From: Doris montereyensis
Lineage: Eukaryota > Mollusca > Gastropoda > Nudibranchia > Dorididae
Direction of reading: 5' to 3'
DNA length: 64,000 bases
Assembly: GCA_037039925.1 (NCBI GenBank)
Contig: JAXRKP010001491.1
Location: forward strand, 15,001-79,000
Below are positions 10,201 through 26,542 of this stretch, piece by piece; position 1 is the first letter of the stretch, and each line of letters opens with the position of its first letter. The notes beneath the pieces were generated by a model. It saw only the letters and a list, made by a program, of their open reading frames with translations. It made no database searches and was not told where the DNA came from. Made by a program: the position numbers and the translations under genes.

Positions 10201-12070
10201 TACTAGGATGTGCAAAAACAAAAAAGTTGCATTACAACAAGTGTGTATTAAAGAATTATTCATCAATTTAAATAATGTAATGTCTTTCATATATATATAA
10301 GTAAAGTGAGTAGCGCACAAATAATTATTTTGACTTCAGAGTCAGTAATCATAGTGTCCAGTATTTTTCTGCAAATAAAATATGTTTTGTAATATCACTG
10401 GATAGTTTAGATACAATTATGATTACATATCAGGAAGTCAGTAAAGTTACCATGCAGGTTTTTGTAACACAGAAATAGCATGTTAGACTAAAATGAAATT
10501 CAGAAAATAACAGGTTTTCAGCTAATATTTCTAGGCAAATGACTATAATCAAAAATGGAAGTCTGCCATTGCTTTCCACGCCACCTTTGCTTTTGCGGAG
10601 TTTGAATAGAAGACCCATTGCACTGCTGGGTCAACAGGAGGGCCAGAAACATTTGCCCTGATTGGGAATCGAACTTGGGCCTCCTTGGTGTTGGTCAGAT
10701 GATCTACCGATTGAGTTACCAGCCCCTCGTACATAAATATTGTATAAAAATAGTTGTCTAAAAAAAGACTAATCTATCCCGAGTGAGTTACCAGCACCTC
10801 GTACATAAATATTGTATTTGTCTTAAAAAGACCAATCTGTCTCTTGAAAACTGGAAATGTGAAACAAGAAAAAAAATAGAAATAGTGAAAGTGTTTATAG
10901 ATTCCCTTTCAATATTTCTGATGCTATAAAAAAGAATCTTATTCTATACTTAGAAACATTTTGTTTCAAATGTTAATCACATTATATCCTACTTTATAAT
11001 GATAAAGTTAACAAAGTATTTATAATAATATCTAAAAGATTCCCCTTAATCCAAGAAAATAGCAGGCCCTATAGTTAGGGCGTGTTACAGTTGGCCCGGG
11101 AAGCGCGCAGGCCCTAAAGTTAGGGCTGCCGTCATTGGCACGGGAAGCGTGCGGGCCCTATATTTAGGGCCAGACATCTAGGCTTCTTTAATGGAAATTT
11201 CCACTTTCCTTACATGGTTTATGACGTAGTTTGACCTTGGATTTCATAGTTAAACAACAGCTAATGAGATTGCATTTTATTTTAAGCTTGTGGCTTTCCT
11301 GGTAGCCTCGTTATCATTCATCAAAGTGATGCTTTCCCATTCAACACACTTCGTGCAAGCCTAAGTTGATTACACGGCTATCGCTGCTATTGTTTAGTCC
11401 GTAGTTTAAGTTTCTCTTGTTGCAATAACATTTCAATATATATGAATTCCTTATTCTTTCAACTTAGAAAATGCATATTTTATAGGTATTTTATCATATC
11501 TGTAAATGTGAACTCATTGTTCAAACTAAGTCTAAATTATTAAATCTTAGCTGGTGCACACACTCATTTTCCTGTAAATGGCTGGGGCAACTCCTCACTA
11601 TAAGAAGGTCCCTTCCGGTAACACTGGTACCACGAGCTCTACTTGGGTTAACTTTGCTTAAAAATATACTACCACCAATGTTCCTTTAAAGTTTGCAAAT
11701 TTTTGTCTGATGTGCAAAGTTTGTGAAATTCAATTGTGTGAAAACGAACATTTTTTAAAATTTTGTCCATGTTGTTGTGTTTCATTGGTGTGCTAAGACA
11801 TTTTTCAACTATGAGCATTTCTTCTCCTGGTGTGCACGCACACACGGCTATCAACATCATGAGAAAATTGAACTCATCTCTAATTATAACTCTTGCAAAT
11901 TTACCTTTTCTTTGTGATCCTTGCACAATTTCATGTTCAGGGCATTTGCAAGCAGTAAAACTGGTTGATTGTACCACAAAAAAACCACAAACAATTGAAA
12001 AAATGAAAGTAAATCCCACTCCTAAAAATAGAAAGCGGAACTTGGTGGTTCCACAAAGTCTTTGAGCCAT
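3992..12070 (-). CDS. B4GALT7: Xylosylprotein beta-1,4-galactosyltransferase 7 (complete gene, 6 exons)
   Basis: This enzyme adds the first galactose to the xylose of the proteoglycan linker tetrasaccharide in the Golgi. Exons in transcript order are 12070-11905, 10027-9850, 9196-8971, 8563-8479, 7240-7136 and 4204-3992. They total 973 nt, or about 323 residues once three single-base errors are allowed for; human B4GALT7 has 327. It is a type II membrane protein: a short cytoplasmic start and a hydrophobic anchor at about residues 11-33, then the catalytic domain with [12 protein letters not shown] (near 75), the metal-binding DVD (near 140-142), HPLYHYKTF, and acceptor-site [10 protein letters not shown] (near 199-208). 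It ends in the family's typical APVIVLNV...TPWC region with an extra lysine-rich tail. Junctions are GT-AG and phases join correctly (AG|A gives RF, G|AG gives E). It lies head to head with TMEM98. Frame breaks lie near 9,105, 9,006 and 8,506. I am sure of the family. Confidence 0.93.
4640..5425. repeat. 34-bp tandem array in B4GALT7 intron 5
   Basis: The unit reads roughly TACTATCCCTATAATACTAT then AAAGCTTACAGCAA, with about 20 or more imperfect copies. One more partial copy appears at 6,367-6,405, so the array seems split by an insertion of about 940 bp. Confidence 0.85.
5430..6366. other. Insertion splitting the 34-bp array; unknown element
   Basis: This stretch is flanked on both sides by the same tandem unit. 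It includes a pyrimidine-rich part (about 5,880-6,180) and, near its right end, a small hairpin followed by GAAACGTC (6,256-6,282) resembling a hammerhead ribozyme core. No protein is recognisable. A Penelope-like or other retroelement fragment is possible. Confidence 0.35.
6878..7108 (-). mobile_element. SINE family B copy (tRNA-derived)
   Basis: The reverse complement starts with a tRNA-like head (GTTAGGCTGCCGGACTGGGA, then GGTTCGAATCC-like box B) and runs into a body with ACACTTAAC, CACCTGTTCCGCTTCA-like words. The same layout recurs at 24,281, 28,695, 30,322, 55,297 and 61,469. A partial inverted copy lies at 6,594-6,650. Confidence 0.7.
7136..7240 (-). CDS. B4GALT7: B4GALT7 exon 5
   Basis: It encodes 35 residues including [17 protein letters not shown], matching the family's RPSGITTGYKTFRHLHD-type segment. 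No frame break is visible. The acceptor is TTTCAG and the donor GTGAGT; both ends are phase 0. Confidence 0.92.
7370..7692 (-). mobile_element. SINE family A copy (tRNA-derived)
   Basis: In reverse complement a box-A-like TAGTCCAGAGGCAAGGTG and box B GGTTCGAGCCC are followed by a shared body with AAGATCCCTTGGCTGTTTAC and a 3' end in AACTAAGGTGAT-type sequence. Four other copies lie in the window. Confidence 0.72.
7985..8168 (+). mobile_element. 3' end fragment of a non-LTR retrotransposon (LINE)
   Basis: The plus strand encodes [20 protein letters not shown] followed by [20 protein letters not shown]. This matches the usual C-terminal end of endonuclease-reverse-transcriptase LINEs (GRPKxTWRR...L.W..AE..AQDR..WR.LV..LCP). 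Only the last ~60 residues remain, in B4GALT7 intron 4. Confidence 0.6.
8479..8563 (-). CDS. B4GALT7: B4GALT7 exon 4: [10 protein letters not shown] motif, one extra base
   Basis: It encodes [19 protein letters not shown], the acceptor-binding and catalytic loop, then VRMKRAKLT if one base is dropped from a seven-base A run (plus strand 8,506-8,512). As written the frame diverges after EFF. Its length is 85 nt where 84 is expected. Confidence 0.88.
8971..9196 (-). CDS. B4GALT7: B4GALT7 exon 3: DVD metal site, two compensating indels
   Basis: It encodes [13 protein letters not shown], then [11 protein letters not shown], then [26 protein letters not shown] and [12 protein letters not shown]. 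The DVD is the family's manganese/UDP-galactose site. No single frame covers the exon: a CCCC run at 9,105-9,108 has one base too many, and GTTGAGGA near 9,006 has one too few. The exon length of 226 nt is nevertheless the expected one. Confidence 0.9.
9850..10027 (-). CDS. B4GALT7: B4GALT7 exon 2: start of catalytic domain
   Basis: It encodes [20 protein letters not shown] and, a few residues on, [11 protein letters not shown], which matches the N-terminal nucleotide-binding part of beta-1,4-galactosyltransferases. The acceptor is TCTACAG and the donor GTAAAT; it ends in phase 2 (AG). Confidence 0.92.
10558..10738 (-). mobile_element. SINE family D copy (tRNA-derived)
   Basis: In reverse complement it begins GGGGCTGGTAACTCAATCGG with box A TAACTCAATCGGTAG and box B AGTTCGATTCCC, then a body ending in AAAGCAATGGCAGAC. 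Related copies lie at 23,945-24,190 and 43,278-43,535. Confidence 0.7.
11063..11172. repeat. GC-rich tandem hairpin repeat, 2.5 units
   Basis: Units of about 45 bp start CAGGCCCTATAGTTAGGGC, and each starts with a small hairpin (GCCCTA facing TAGGGC). Copies begin at 11,063, 11,108 and about 11,151. The GC content is far above the surrounding AT-rich intron 1 of B4GALT7. Confidence 0.75.
11905..12070 (-). CDS. B4GALT7: B4GALT7 exon 1: start codon and membrane anchor
   Basis: It starts at ATG 12,070 ([10 protein letters not shown]) and encodes 55 residues, including a hydrophobic segment [20 protein letters not shown] that fits a Golgi signal anchor. The donor GTAAAT follows AAA G; that single G joins AG of the next exon to make Glu. 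The N-terminus is poorly conserved in the family, so the assignment rests on position, topology and matching phase. Confidence 0.8.
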
Positions 12071-15000
12071 CCATCAATATCTTGGTATCAAATATATAAC
12101 TGGAGTTGTTGTTGAGGTGTCAAACTCATACACATCCGTGGACTAACAGTTTTATTATAATTATGATGTAGATCTAGTATAATACTAGTAGATCTAGATC
12201 TATGGCTCAGATAATTCTGTCTGATCTTTAGTTATTCTTCTTTAATCTTTATTAAATTTGGACAATCTTATCATCAACTCTCAACTTGAACTTTAGTGTG
12301 TAATAGATATAGATCAAGATAAACTATATTGCACAGTGAATAATTATCAATTTAATAATAGATCTAGAGTCTAGATCTAGATCTAATCCTATCGTGTTGG
12401 CCAACGGTCCGATACAAATGTGAAGTTAACCGCTGGTTCCGGTACCGAACTTAATCTGTGCAGGCTAATGAATAACTTGTCTATGCAACCCCTATAATCT
12501 TTATGAAAATCATGTTTTATTAAGGAGGTTGGCCTAAATCTATTCATCTGACAATGTAAGTAAAATCCGGGCGTTTGACGGCAGCTGCAGACGTTTCAGG
12601 AACTGCAAACTCTTCTCGTACGTGTCGAGCAGGCTCTTCTTATTTCTACTTTCAGTTTCGACCGGAAATAAAACAAAATGTTATCATTATTTGTTTTCAA
12701 ACTAAAACTCTCTCTCTCTCTCTCTCCCTCTGTTAAATAAAACTAAATGAATACATTATTCTTGTTTTTTGAAGATCTAGATCTACATGTATTCCTAATT
12801 CAGTTATAGTTATTTTTCCCCATTTTATCATTGATTGTATAGTGCTCCTTGTTTTAGAGCAAGAAATAATTAATTGATCTCTTACCAAAAAGCATTTCAC
12901 CGAAAATCTTTATTTTTTATCTTCAGTTTCCGGTCAGTCATAAAAATAAAATAACATTAAAAAAAATAATAAAAGGATAGAGGCTAAAACAACAAATCAG
13001 TGTCGGTAGAACCCTAGCATTAATGCTGTTGAATTGTATGATGGCTGCATTGGCAGGGACAGCTTGAAGAAGTCCAAATACAAGTCAAGGAGTTTTCAAA
13101 GGTAGATCTAGATCTATACTTATAAAGACATGATGATCATGATGTTGCATGAGCTAAGCTCTTCTTGTTTAAAATAAAATCTTACAAGGCAGGTTTCACA
13201 AAATGGACCATTTCCCTCTTTTGTCAAAATGTACATGTCATATTTCTTAGAAGTGTTATATACCATGTTAAAGCTTAGAACCTGAGGATTCCAGATATAT
13301 GACTTAAAGAGACAGCAAAGGACTGTGAGGTGAATAAATTAGCTTTTTAAAAGTCATGTTTTTCAGTCAAGGTAGAAATAGGTCCAATGCCAGTGGACGT
13401 AATGTTACGTGAACTCCACGTGTCCGTCGACCGAGTTTTCCTGGCGTTTATTTATTGACGTAACACTTGTGCATCTGGTTTGGAGAGTTCCCTGACTTTT
13501 CCCTAGTTCTCAATAAGATGTGAAGTCTGTGTTTCCCGACACCTCGGGCGTGGAGTCCACAGCTGGTGCCTTACCGTTGATCAGATGACTTGTGCATTCC
13601 GGAGCGTGTGGATGGATGACAACTGATGCTTTTTTGTCCGTTTTTTTTTTTAATTCTGTGATTGTACACCTTTATACTATCCTTATTACGTGTTACCGGT
13701 TTATCGTGTGTACCATTCTGCTGAAACCGGTGCGGTAAACTTCACGACTTATATTTAATGAGTGAGGATGTGATACGTATAGGCCGTTATTTGTGAATAG
13801 AGAGAGAGGGGAGAGGAGGGAGGGATGAAAAGAGAGGTGGAGAGAAGAGAAAGAAAGAAAGGCACCAGCAACAAAACCCTCATCGAAAAGAAAGCGCTTT
13901 TGACGACAACTGTTCTTCTTTCCCCCCGTACTTGCCTCCCCCCACTCCCATCATCACTTCCCCCTACTCCCATCATTACTCCCCCCCCTCCCCCTCTCCG
14001 ACTATCTACAGTCACATAGAGCGCCCCACTAGACTAGCACAAACTTGTATCTTTATCGATTGATAATTGCGCCGCGGAATACAGGACGGGATGGGAACGG
14101 TGACTGACAAATCTTGAACCTGTGCTATTAGTATTATTTTCTCTCTCTCTAGTTTAAATGCGTTTTTAGTAATATTGTATTGTTATGCGAAGAAGACTGC
14201 ACATAGTGGAGACGTAGAGTCACTATCGTTGTAATGGACTACTAAAACTCCCGTATTGCCAATTATCTTGTCTTTATTTATTAGAACGTAATAAATCATG
14301 AAAGCCTATTGATTGCTGGACTTCTTTATAAGTTTCACTCATGATAAACCAAAGCAGGTTTTGCTAATGCAACCGAATCTAACCTGAACGGTCTTCGAAT
14401 CTAACCTGATCACAGTCTCCTTTCTGATGGCCGGTCATCGTCTACATTTTTGTGCGGACATCAGCGGGTGACCCTAAGGGACATCCAAAGACAAAATATT
14501 CCGCAAGGCCGACCGGACAATTTAAAAACAAAAAATTTCAAGATGAACTACGGGAACAGATCGAAAAAAAATTCTTTTGGCCGACCATAAGGTTACGCAG
14601 ACCGCTAAGTCTCATGGTATTCATTTAGAGTTACCTATGATTTTTTGCGTGTCCTTTACAGGATAAATGGCCGTAGGAATATGTTTTCTTTCACTCCAGA
14701 TCATAAAACGGCGTTTCTACGTATTTTTCAACTGTTTTTTCCGCTCTTACTGTGTGTTCATTTGTAGACCACAATTGTTACATAATAACGAAAACCTGAA
14801 ACCTGCCTCACTGCAAAAGATAAAAATAAATTAGAAGTCGCCAAATTTTCTTTGAACAATTCTCTTTCACATGGAATTAAAGAAAACAATAAAAGGTCGT
14901 TGACCTCACCTACCTTAAGGTGAAAAAGGACTTTTATTAAAAAGAGGGAAATGACAGCAGTCGCAATTGCTGATGTTCGCACCCAAAAAATATTCACAAG

Positions 15001-15290
15001 ACACACAAATTGAAAGCAAATTTCACAATATTATGTTTTTTATATTCTGCGATGTCAAAGCTATACATGGACCAAATGTTAAGAAGATTCATCAATTAAA
15101 CTTTGAGGAAGATTAATTGAAGAGTTCAAGTTATCATTGGGTCCCATTTTTGGGAAACCTGCCTTGTAAACAAAAGGGGAATTGTCACAATCTGGATTAG
15201 AATCTAAATCTAAATTTTGAATAATTTTTTACCATGAAATGTCATTTTATTTAGATCTAAAATCTAGATCTAGATAGATGTCTACAGTGG

Positions 15291-15592
15291 TGTGGGGGGA
15301 CTAGGTAGTCCAGAGGCAAGGTATTGGCCTCTCAACCAAAAGAGAGTGTGTTCTAGGTAGCCCGCCAACGGTTGACAATTTTTCTAGATTGGCAGCATGG
15401 TCCTGGTAGGTGGATCGACGCTTAGACCTATCAGAGACGGAAGATAAAAGGAGTAGGTCCTGTGTGCAGATCACAACCTTCAGCGCACGTTAAAGATCCC
15501 TTGGCTGTTTACAGGCCATTCTGGGCAAAATTAAAAAAATCCTACCAAAGACCCAGATATCACCTTAGTTGTGGATGTGGATAAGTTAAAAA
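15291..15592 (+). mobile_element. SINE family A copy (tRNA-derived)
   Basis: It starts GGGGACTAGGTAGTCCAGAG and continues through a degraded box B, then GATCCCTTGGCTGTTTACAG and CACCTTAGTTGTGGATG, the same order as the other family A copies. Confidence 0.7.
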
Positions 15593-16412
15593 TTTTTAAA
15601 GAGTGATGTAACACTAACGGTAACGTAAACACGGCTAGATCTAATAACAGTTAAATATTGGTACAGCTGGTCAGTTCTGTTTGAAGTGTTCTACATTTCT
15701 ATTTGCATTCCCTGTATTTCAATAAAAGCTCTCATTTCAATCAAAATAAATTTTCTTTGGTCCATATAATAACCAACATGAATCTGCTGTGATCATGCTT
15801 TGTCTACCAGTGGGTGGTTATTTGCTGCAAAACCTGCGAGGAGCTACCCATTTCATTACACACTGTGTGTTTATGATTCACTTTGCCTAGACAATTTCTT
15901 ATATCAGTGCTCAGGGTTGCCTGGGCCTGATATTTGGTTTGTGTTTTTCATGTCGTGTTATGGGTTGATAATCCACATAACTTTGTAATTTAGGATATTT
16001 AGATGTGAAACCTAGAACTTTATCATATATTCTGAAAAAAATATTAATGAACCAAATAATATTGTTGTGTCTGGAAGAGCTGACCCAAAGCCATGATTTG
16101 ATAAATAAAGAGCAAACTACAATTGGCACCTGTGGTCAATTTGCGTAAAAGTGTAGTCACTGCAATGCTTCTTGCATCTAATTACAACAATATGTCTATT
16201 TCTAGCACCAACACATCCCAAACCCCATGCTATTTACAGAAGATACCATTTTAAAGTATAAATGGGTGGTCAAGATAATGCACATATCAATAAAATCTTT
16301 TCTTACACTGTAACAGAAGGGTCTATCCTTCGCACCTTGAAACCTAGCACCTCCTCCTGGACTTTACCAGGATTCACTAATCTGCGGGTAAACATCAGTT
16401 TTCTCTAATATG

Positions 16413-16468
16413 ATTGGTTGACCAATCAGGAAGCTAATTTTAAGCTTTTATTTGAGCCAATATAAATA
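16413..16468 (+). promoter_or_regulatory. Possible core promoter: paired CCAAT boxes and TATAAATA
   Basis: ATTGG at 16,413, CCAAT at 16,422 and a further CCAAT at 16,457 lie just before TATAAATA at 16,461-16,468. It is upstream of TMEM98 on its strand, at a plausible place for a first untranslated exon. This is motif evidence only; such words occur by chance in AT-rich DNA. Confidence 0.22.
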
Positions 16469-17909
16469 CAGTGAAAATAGACACATTTTGAGGGCATCAC
16501 TAATCCACACCAAAATATTAGGCATTTGCGCCACACGGTTTGCAGAAGGAGCTACACAAATGTTAGGACAGGCAAAGACAGCTACAGATACTGTGAATTG
16601 ACATTAGGACAGATTGACTATTTTAGAAATTTCAATGCCGGCATGATTTATTGACACAAATGCCATGATGCTGTGATAAGCCTATGGGTTCTTAGATTAT
16701 AAGGTACTCTGCCAAGCTGTTGTGCGATACCGACCGACTTAATTATGCTTGCTCAGATGGGGGGGTTGGGTTAGGATTATAAGGGATTGTGATGGATTAG
16801 TTATTTTTGTTAGTAAACCTATGGTTTAGCGGACCGAAGATCATAGGGGTCAAATTTGTATTTGTACTTGGACTTGACTTACATTTAGAATGCCTTGTAG
16901 TCGGATGAAAGAAAGAGATTTGTCACGTATTGCGTGCCTTTGATTACGATTACAAAAGTAGACATTTCACAAATATTATTTCTTGCACAGGGAACAGCAG
17001 CTATGCACGGGAATCAACTTGTAAACTGAACAAGTTTTTTTGTTGTCAATTGGGTTTTTTTTACTGGGGGTTGAAGGGTCTTTCCATTGTTTTGATTTCA
17101 ATTTTTTTATAACACAATATTTTAAGTCCACTTTTTGTTTTACACGATATTTCATTCAGTACACAGCATCTATGCAGTTTTATGCAAAGTAGCTTACCTT
17201 ACTGAAAGAACACTTTCTCAAGAGCTGTCATATAAAATATAGCTCAAAATTCCTCACTCCCAACCGCTTGGCCGAATGGTAGATTTCAGTTCCATGTCAT
17301 GCTAGTTCATGTCTTACTGTTTCTGTGTATTTCTCAAACTCCATGTCTCATCCTCGATATGTCAGTGTCTCGTTGTCTGTTGTCTTAGTTTCATACTTTG
17401 TCGCCTTGTGAGAGGGAGAGAAGGATTTCCCTTTTAAATTTTCTTTCATAGGGCTGAATTTGAGGGCACATAAGTGAATCCCTCGGAGAATGAGAACAGA
17501 TTTTCCTTGAGCGCTCAGGTAAAGTTCGCCTATTTACAGAGATCTAAACGAAGATGGGGGGTTAAGAAGTTATTTACTGAACTTTTTTTCTCATATTTTG
17601 TGGCTATAAAAAACTTTCTGTTACTATTAGACTGGTTTTACTATAAACATTTTTTTTTAAATTTGACTCTGTTTCATCAGATCCTATACGATTTTTTTTT
17701 CATGAACATGACAACAAAATGCTATAAATGGAATTGTTGTTCTCTTTATTTGCTTCATAAATTATTGTTGTTCTTCTTCATTATGACTAACTTGTCAATT
17801 TAAAAGTATGTCAGCATACATGATTTGAAATTTGATTTATGAAGATTATTTTAAGAGTGTAGTAATCCAAAGTCTTTTTTTTATCTTCCTTTACAGATTA
17901 TCGCTGATC

Positions 17910-22992
<5,083 letters not shown>

Positions 22993-23944
22993 ATGGAAGA
23001 CATCACTGTTATAAGGTCCTGATTTATATATATACCTTCAGCGGCATCTTTATGTATAAATGAGCACAACATTGACTTTCTATTAGGGTGTAATTTAGAT
23101 TTTGACGTGTTGAATTGTCAAAAATAATATTCAACAGAGAGGCATGGATAAAATTAAAAGAAGAGAGGCTGTTTTTAAAAGGTTGGAATAGTTTATTATT
23201 AATTTGTAATCAAAACCTTCATAACTCACCTCATGAAATTTAACCTTAAAGTCATTATAAATAAACTAGTCTTTATGTGTTTTGTTCCTCTCAGGATTTC
23301 ATCAATAATTCAATCATAGCATATTTTTTGCTTTTGGGGGGGGGGGGGCATCTTGTGCATAGAGATTGAGTATCATATAAAGCAAATAGCTATGCTTTTC
23401 ATTTAATCGAACCTTGTTTTGTTTTTTTCACTTACTCAGTCCTGTGACTGTTTCAATCATCGGCAAGACCTAAGGGCATAAGCAGATGACATCTTTTTTC
23501 AATCAGCTCTCTTTGGGCGTCGATAGAAAGTCTGAGAGACTTACTCTTTCACAACAATCTAAGTCATGTCATAGACATTTTTCTACCTTGTAACAGATAA
23601 TAACCTGAAACAGGTGACAGCATTTAAATTTTTCATAATCAATGGTGAAAAAAAAAAAGATAATACGTTCAATCAATTTCAGTTATTGGTTTTTTTCTCT
23701 CTTCTCTTAATGTTTGTTTGTTGCTTCAAAACAAAATCAAACCCAAAAGGCGTGTCTGATCAAAGGATCAATATTGAATTATTCCTTTAACAAGCTAATT
23801 CAATGTAATAAGGTTTTGGTAATTTTTTGTTCCAACGACACTGTTGAAAAGAAGATATTTAAAAAACTTGGAAAAACCAAGGAGTATGCTTTCCTTTTGC
23901 ATGGTGCATCCCAAACAATTCTGGGAATTTTCATAGTTACATGT

Positions 23945-24190
23945 AAATAAGTCCTATACTCAAAGTTGAGCGTAAGGTGATCAGGAGTAGAGTCCTAATT
24001 TTTCTAGGCATATGGCATAATGTGATAGTTTGCCATTGCTTTTCATGTAGCCTTACTTTTGCAGTCTGAAAAGACCTAGCTACCCACTTCGCTGCTTGGT
24101 CAACAGCAGGGCCAGAAAATTTGCCTGGAATGGGAATCGACCTCAGGCCTCCTGCATAGTAGTCAGGTGCGCTACCAACTAGATTGATAT
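23945..24190 (-). mobile_element. SINE family D copy (tRNA-derived)
   Basis: In reverse complement it begins with a box-A-like TAGTTGGTAGCGCACCTGAC and a GGTCGATTCCC box B, then the body shared with 10,558-10,738, including GCAAAAGTAAGGCTACATG. Confidence 0.68.
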
Positions 24191-24280
24191 CTATAACAGA
24201 AACGCATATGCTGACAACAACAAAAATGAGAGAGATTAGGCCTAGAACTTTGACTCCCTTATTAAAGATGAAAACGAATC

Positions 24281-24552
24281 TGGAAGGTGGCTGAGTGGTT
24301 AGGCTGTCAGATTTGGGAGCAAAGCTAGGTCTGACGTTGTGCTCCTTGGCAAAGGCACCTAATCGGTTTTTTTCCCACTCAACCCAAGTGCAAATGAGCA
24401 CAATCACTAGCTTGGAAGTAATAACTGACCTGCGTCAGACTAGCATCCTGTCCAGGAGGTGATTATTGTCACCTGTTCCTCTTGACGCTTCAGAAACCAG
24501 GATACATTTCAGCTCTATGGGCCATTGCGGTTTTGAAGGAACTCTTACCTCT
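24281..24552 (+). mobile_element. SINE family B copy (tRNA-derived)
   Basis: The head GGCTGAGTGGTTAGGCTGTC is followed by AAAGCTAGGTCTGACGTTGT, GTGATTATTGTCACCTGTTC and a 3' end TTTTGAAGGAACTCTTA. It has lost its box B segment. Confidence 0.72.
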
Positions 24553-24788
24553 TTTATTCAAGTAAAAACATGAAGGAAACGATTCACATATTTTAATTTT
24601 TTAAATGTCTTTATCATAAAGATTTTTTGTTGTAGCACCCCACTAAATATAGATTTGCTTCTTCCAAGTTTTGTGAACTGCGTCTACTGTCTTTTACATC
24701 AGCTGTGCCATGTTGTGATATTTTCATGTTTTATTTTCAGAAAAGGATACTCATGATGTACTCAAAATTAGAATTTATTGTTTTTTTT

Positions 24789-24844
24789 ATTTATTTATTT
24801 CTTCCTTCTTTTCTTTCTTTCTTTCTTTTCTTTCTGTTTTCTTC

Positions 24845-24875
<31 letters not shown>

Positions 24876-24879
24876 TCCT
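24789..24879 (+). repeat. (TTTC)n low-complexity tract
   Basis: T-rich CTTT tetranucleotides, imperfect, in non-coding DNA. Confidence 0.85.
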
Positions 24880-26412
24880 ATATGCTCGTCATAAGCTTTC
24901 CCTTTATCTATTTCTTACTTTTTATCATGTCATGAAACTAAAAGAAATTGTTACGTCTTCTGAGTCAGAAGTTAAAGATTTAGCTTTGTTCAAAATTATG
25001 ACTGGGTTCCTATTCCCTAATTTGCACTGATTCTTCCATTTTAATCATGTTTCATTTATCATTGTTTTCAATTTATGTGATTTGTATATATAGTTTATGC
25101 ATAAAGACCTTTGATTTTTTTCTTGATTTTTTTTCCTGTGGTTTTATTTTTTATTGCCTTTTCCCGTTTGTGTCAGAAGGACAATAGGAGTCGCACCAAA
25201 GTACATGATTTTTACTTGTCTTTATGAGCCAAATTGAACTCTACACTTTATGAGAATAATGTACACTTTATGAGAATAATGTACACTTTAAGGCACTTAG
25301 CAAGATGAGCACACAGTTTGTCCATCAAATGGATGATGTGACAATGATGGTCACCACATTTAATTTGGTTCAGACTGCACTGAAATTGCTATGTTGTTGT
25401 TGTCTATCAGCAAAGACAGATTACCAAAAAAGATTTTTTAAACTTTCCCCCTCACTTCCCTGTCTCTTTGTGGCATTTTCTATTCCCAATGCCTGTGACT
25501 ATAAGCATAGTTGTCTGGAAAATTCTTTCTCATTTCCTTTTGAGATACAAGCTCAGGCTTGCCACAGTTATTACATAATATCTGGTTACACATAACAGAC
25601 TGGTAAAAGTTTGAATACATGACATGTTACTATTCATCAGTGGTGAAGGGGGACTTTTTGTTTTAAGTTTAAGTAAGTCTGTCCCATTATAGCATAATTG
25701 TGTGGAGATTAAGAAGCCTAAAACAGTTTTAAGCCAAGCCTGGAGAAATTCAAAGACATTCCTGAACTCTAAGTTCACTTGATTAATTCCACTTTTATAG
25801 ACTCACAAACGATTATGTACTCATTGCAGTGTAATTTGATTTAACAAAAATATAAAAAAATCAATGTGAAAAATATACGTCAGCTCAAGCTAATGTGTCA
25901 AATTTTTTATGCAGTCTCAGTAGCTGCAGTTACTCTTTTTACTGTCAGTTATTGTTACTTTTTAAGTCATCATCATCATCGCTTTAAATACTGTAGAGAT
26001 AAATAAGGATTTGAAATAGATCATGAAGCCCTGTAGGGACACTTCCTCTTACCTCACTGTTTGTCTTTATGTATTTGAGTCATTTAAGTTTGAATACGTT
26101 TAGAGGATTTTGGTGGGGTTTTTTAAATAGAAATTCAAACGTGTATGATAATGTGTTTACTCATTTGTCAACTCTGTACTTAAATTGTTTGTTGATTAAC
26201 AGTTCAGGAAGAGTCACGACCTTAATTGTAGTTTTTAATGCTAACGTATGCTGGTAAGAAATTTATTTGAGAGTGCTCTATATTTACTTTAAAGTTTTTA
26301 ATGTTATCAGATAGCATTGATTCCTCTGCCTTTATCATATATTCCTAAAGTTTTCACATTCCATGGAATGAACAAATACTTTGGGCCTTTTCAAAATTGA
26401 TTTTTCCCATAT

Positions 26413-26542
<130 letters not shown>

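Larger units (their letters stand above)
12071..17909. other. Shared upstream region of B4GALT7 and TMEM98
   Basis: The start codons of two divergent genes are 5.8 kb apart. The stretch has TCTAGATC-rich tracts (12,170-12,390; 15,240-15,275), a family A SINE, and no recognisable protein exon. The TMEM98 ATG exon begins with an acceptor at 17,895-17,896, so at least one 5' untranslated exon must lie upstream, probably in here; I cannot place it. Confidence 0.5.

Noticed and set aside
3992..12070. B4GALT7 as a pseudogene because of frame breaks
   Set aside because: All splice sites, phases and catalytic motifs are kept, and the same type of homopolymer indel occurs in two other conserved genes.
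15291..15380. tRNA genes at the SINE heads
   Set aside because: A and B boxes are present, but the cloverleaf arms are not intact and the sequence continues into a shared SINE body.
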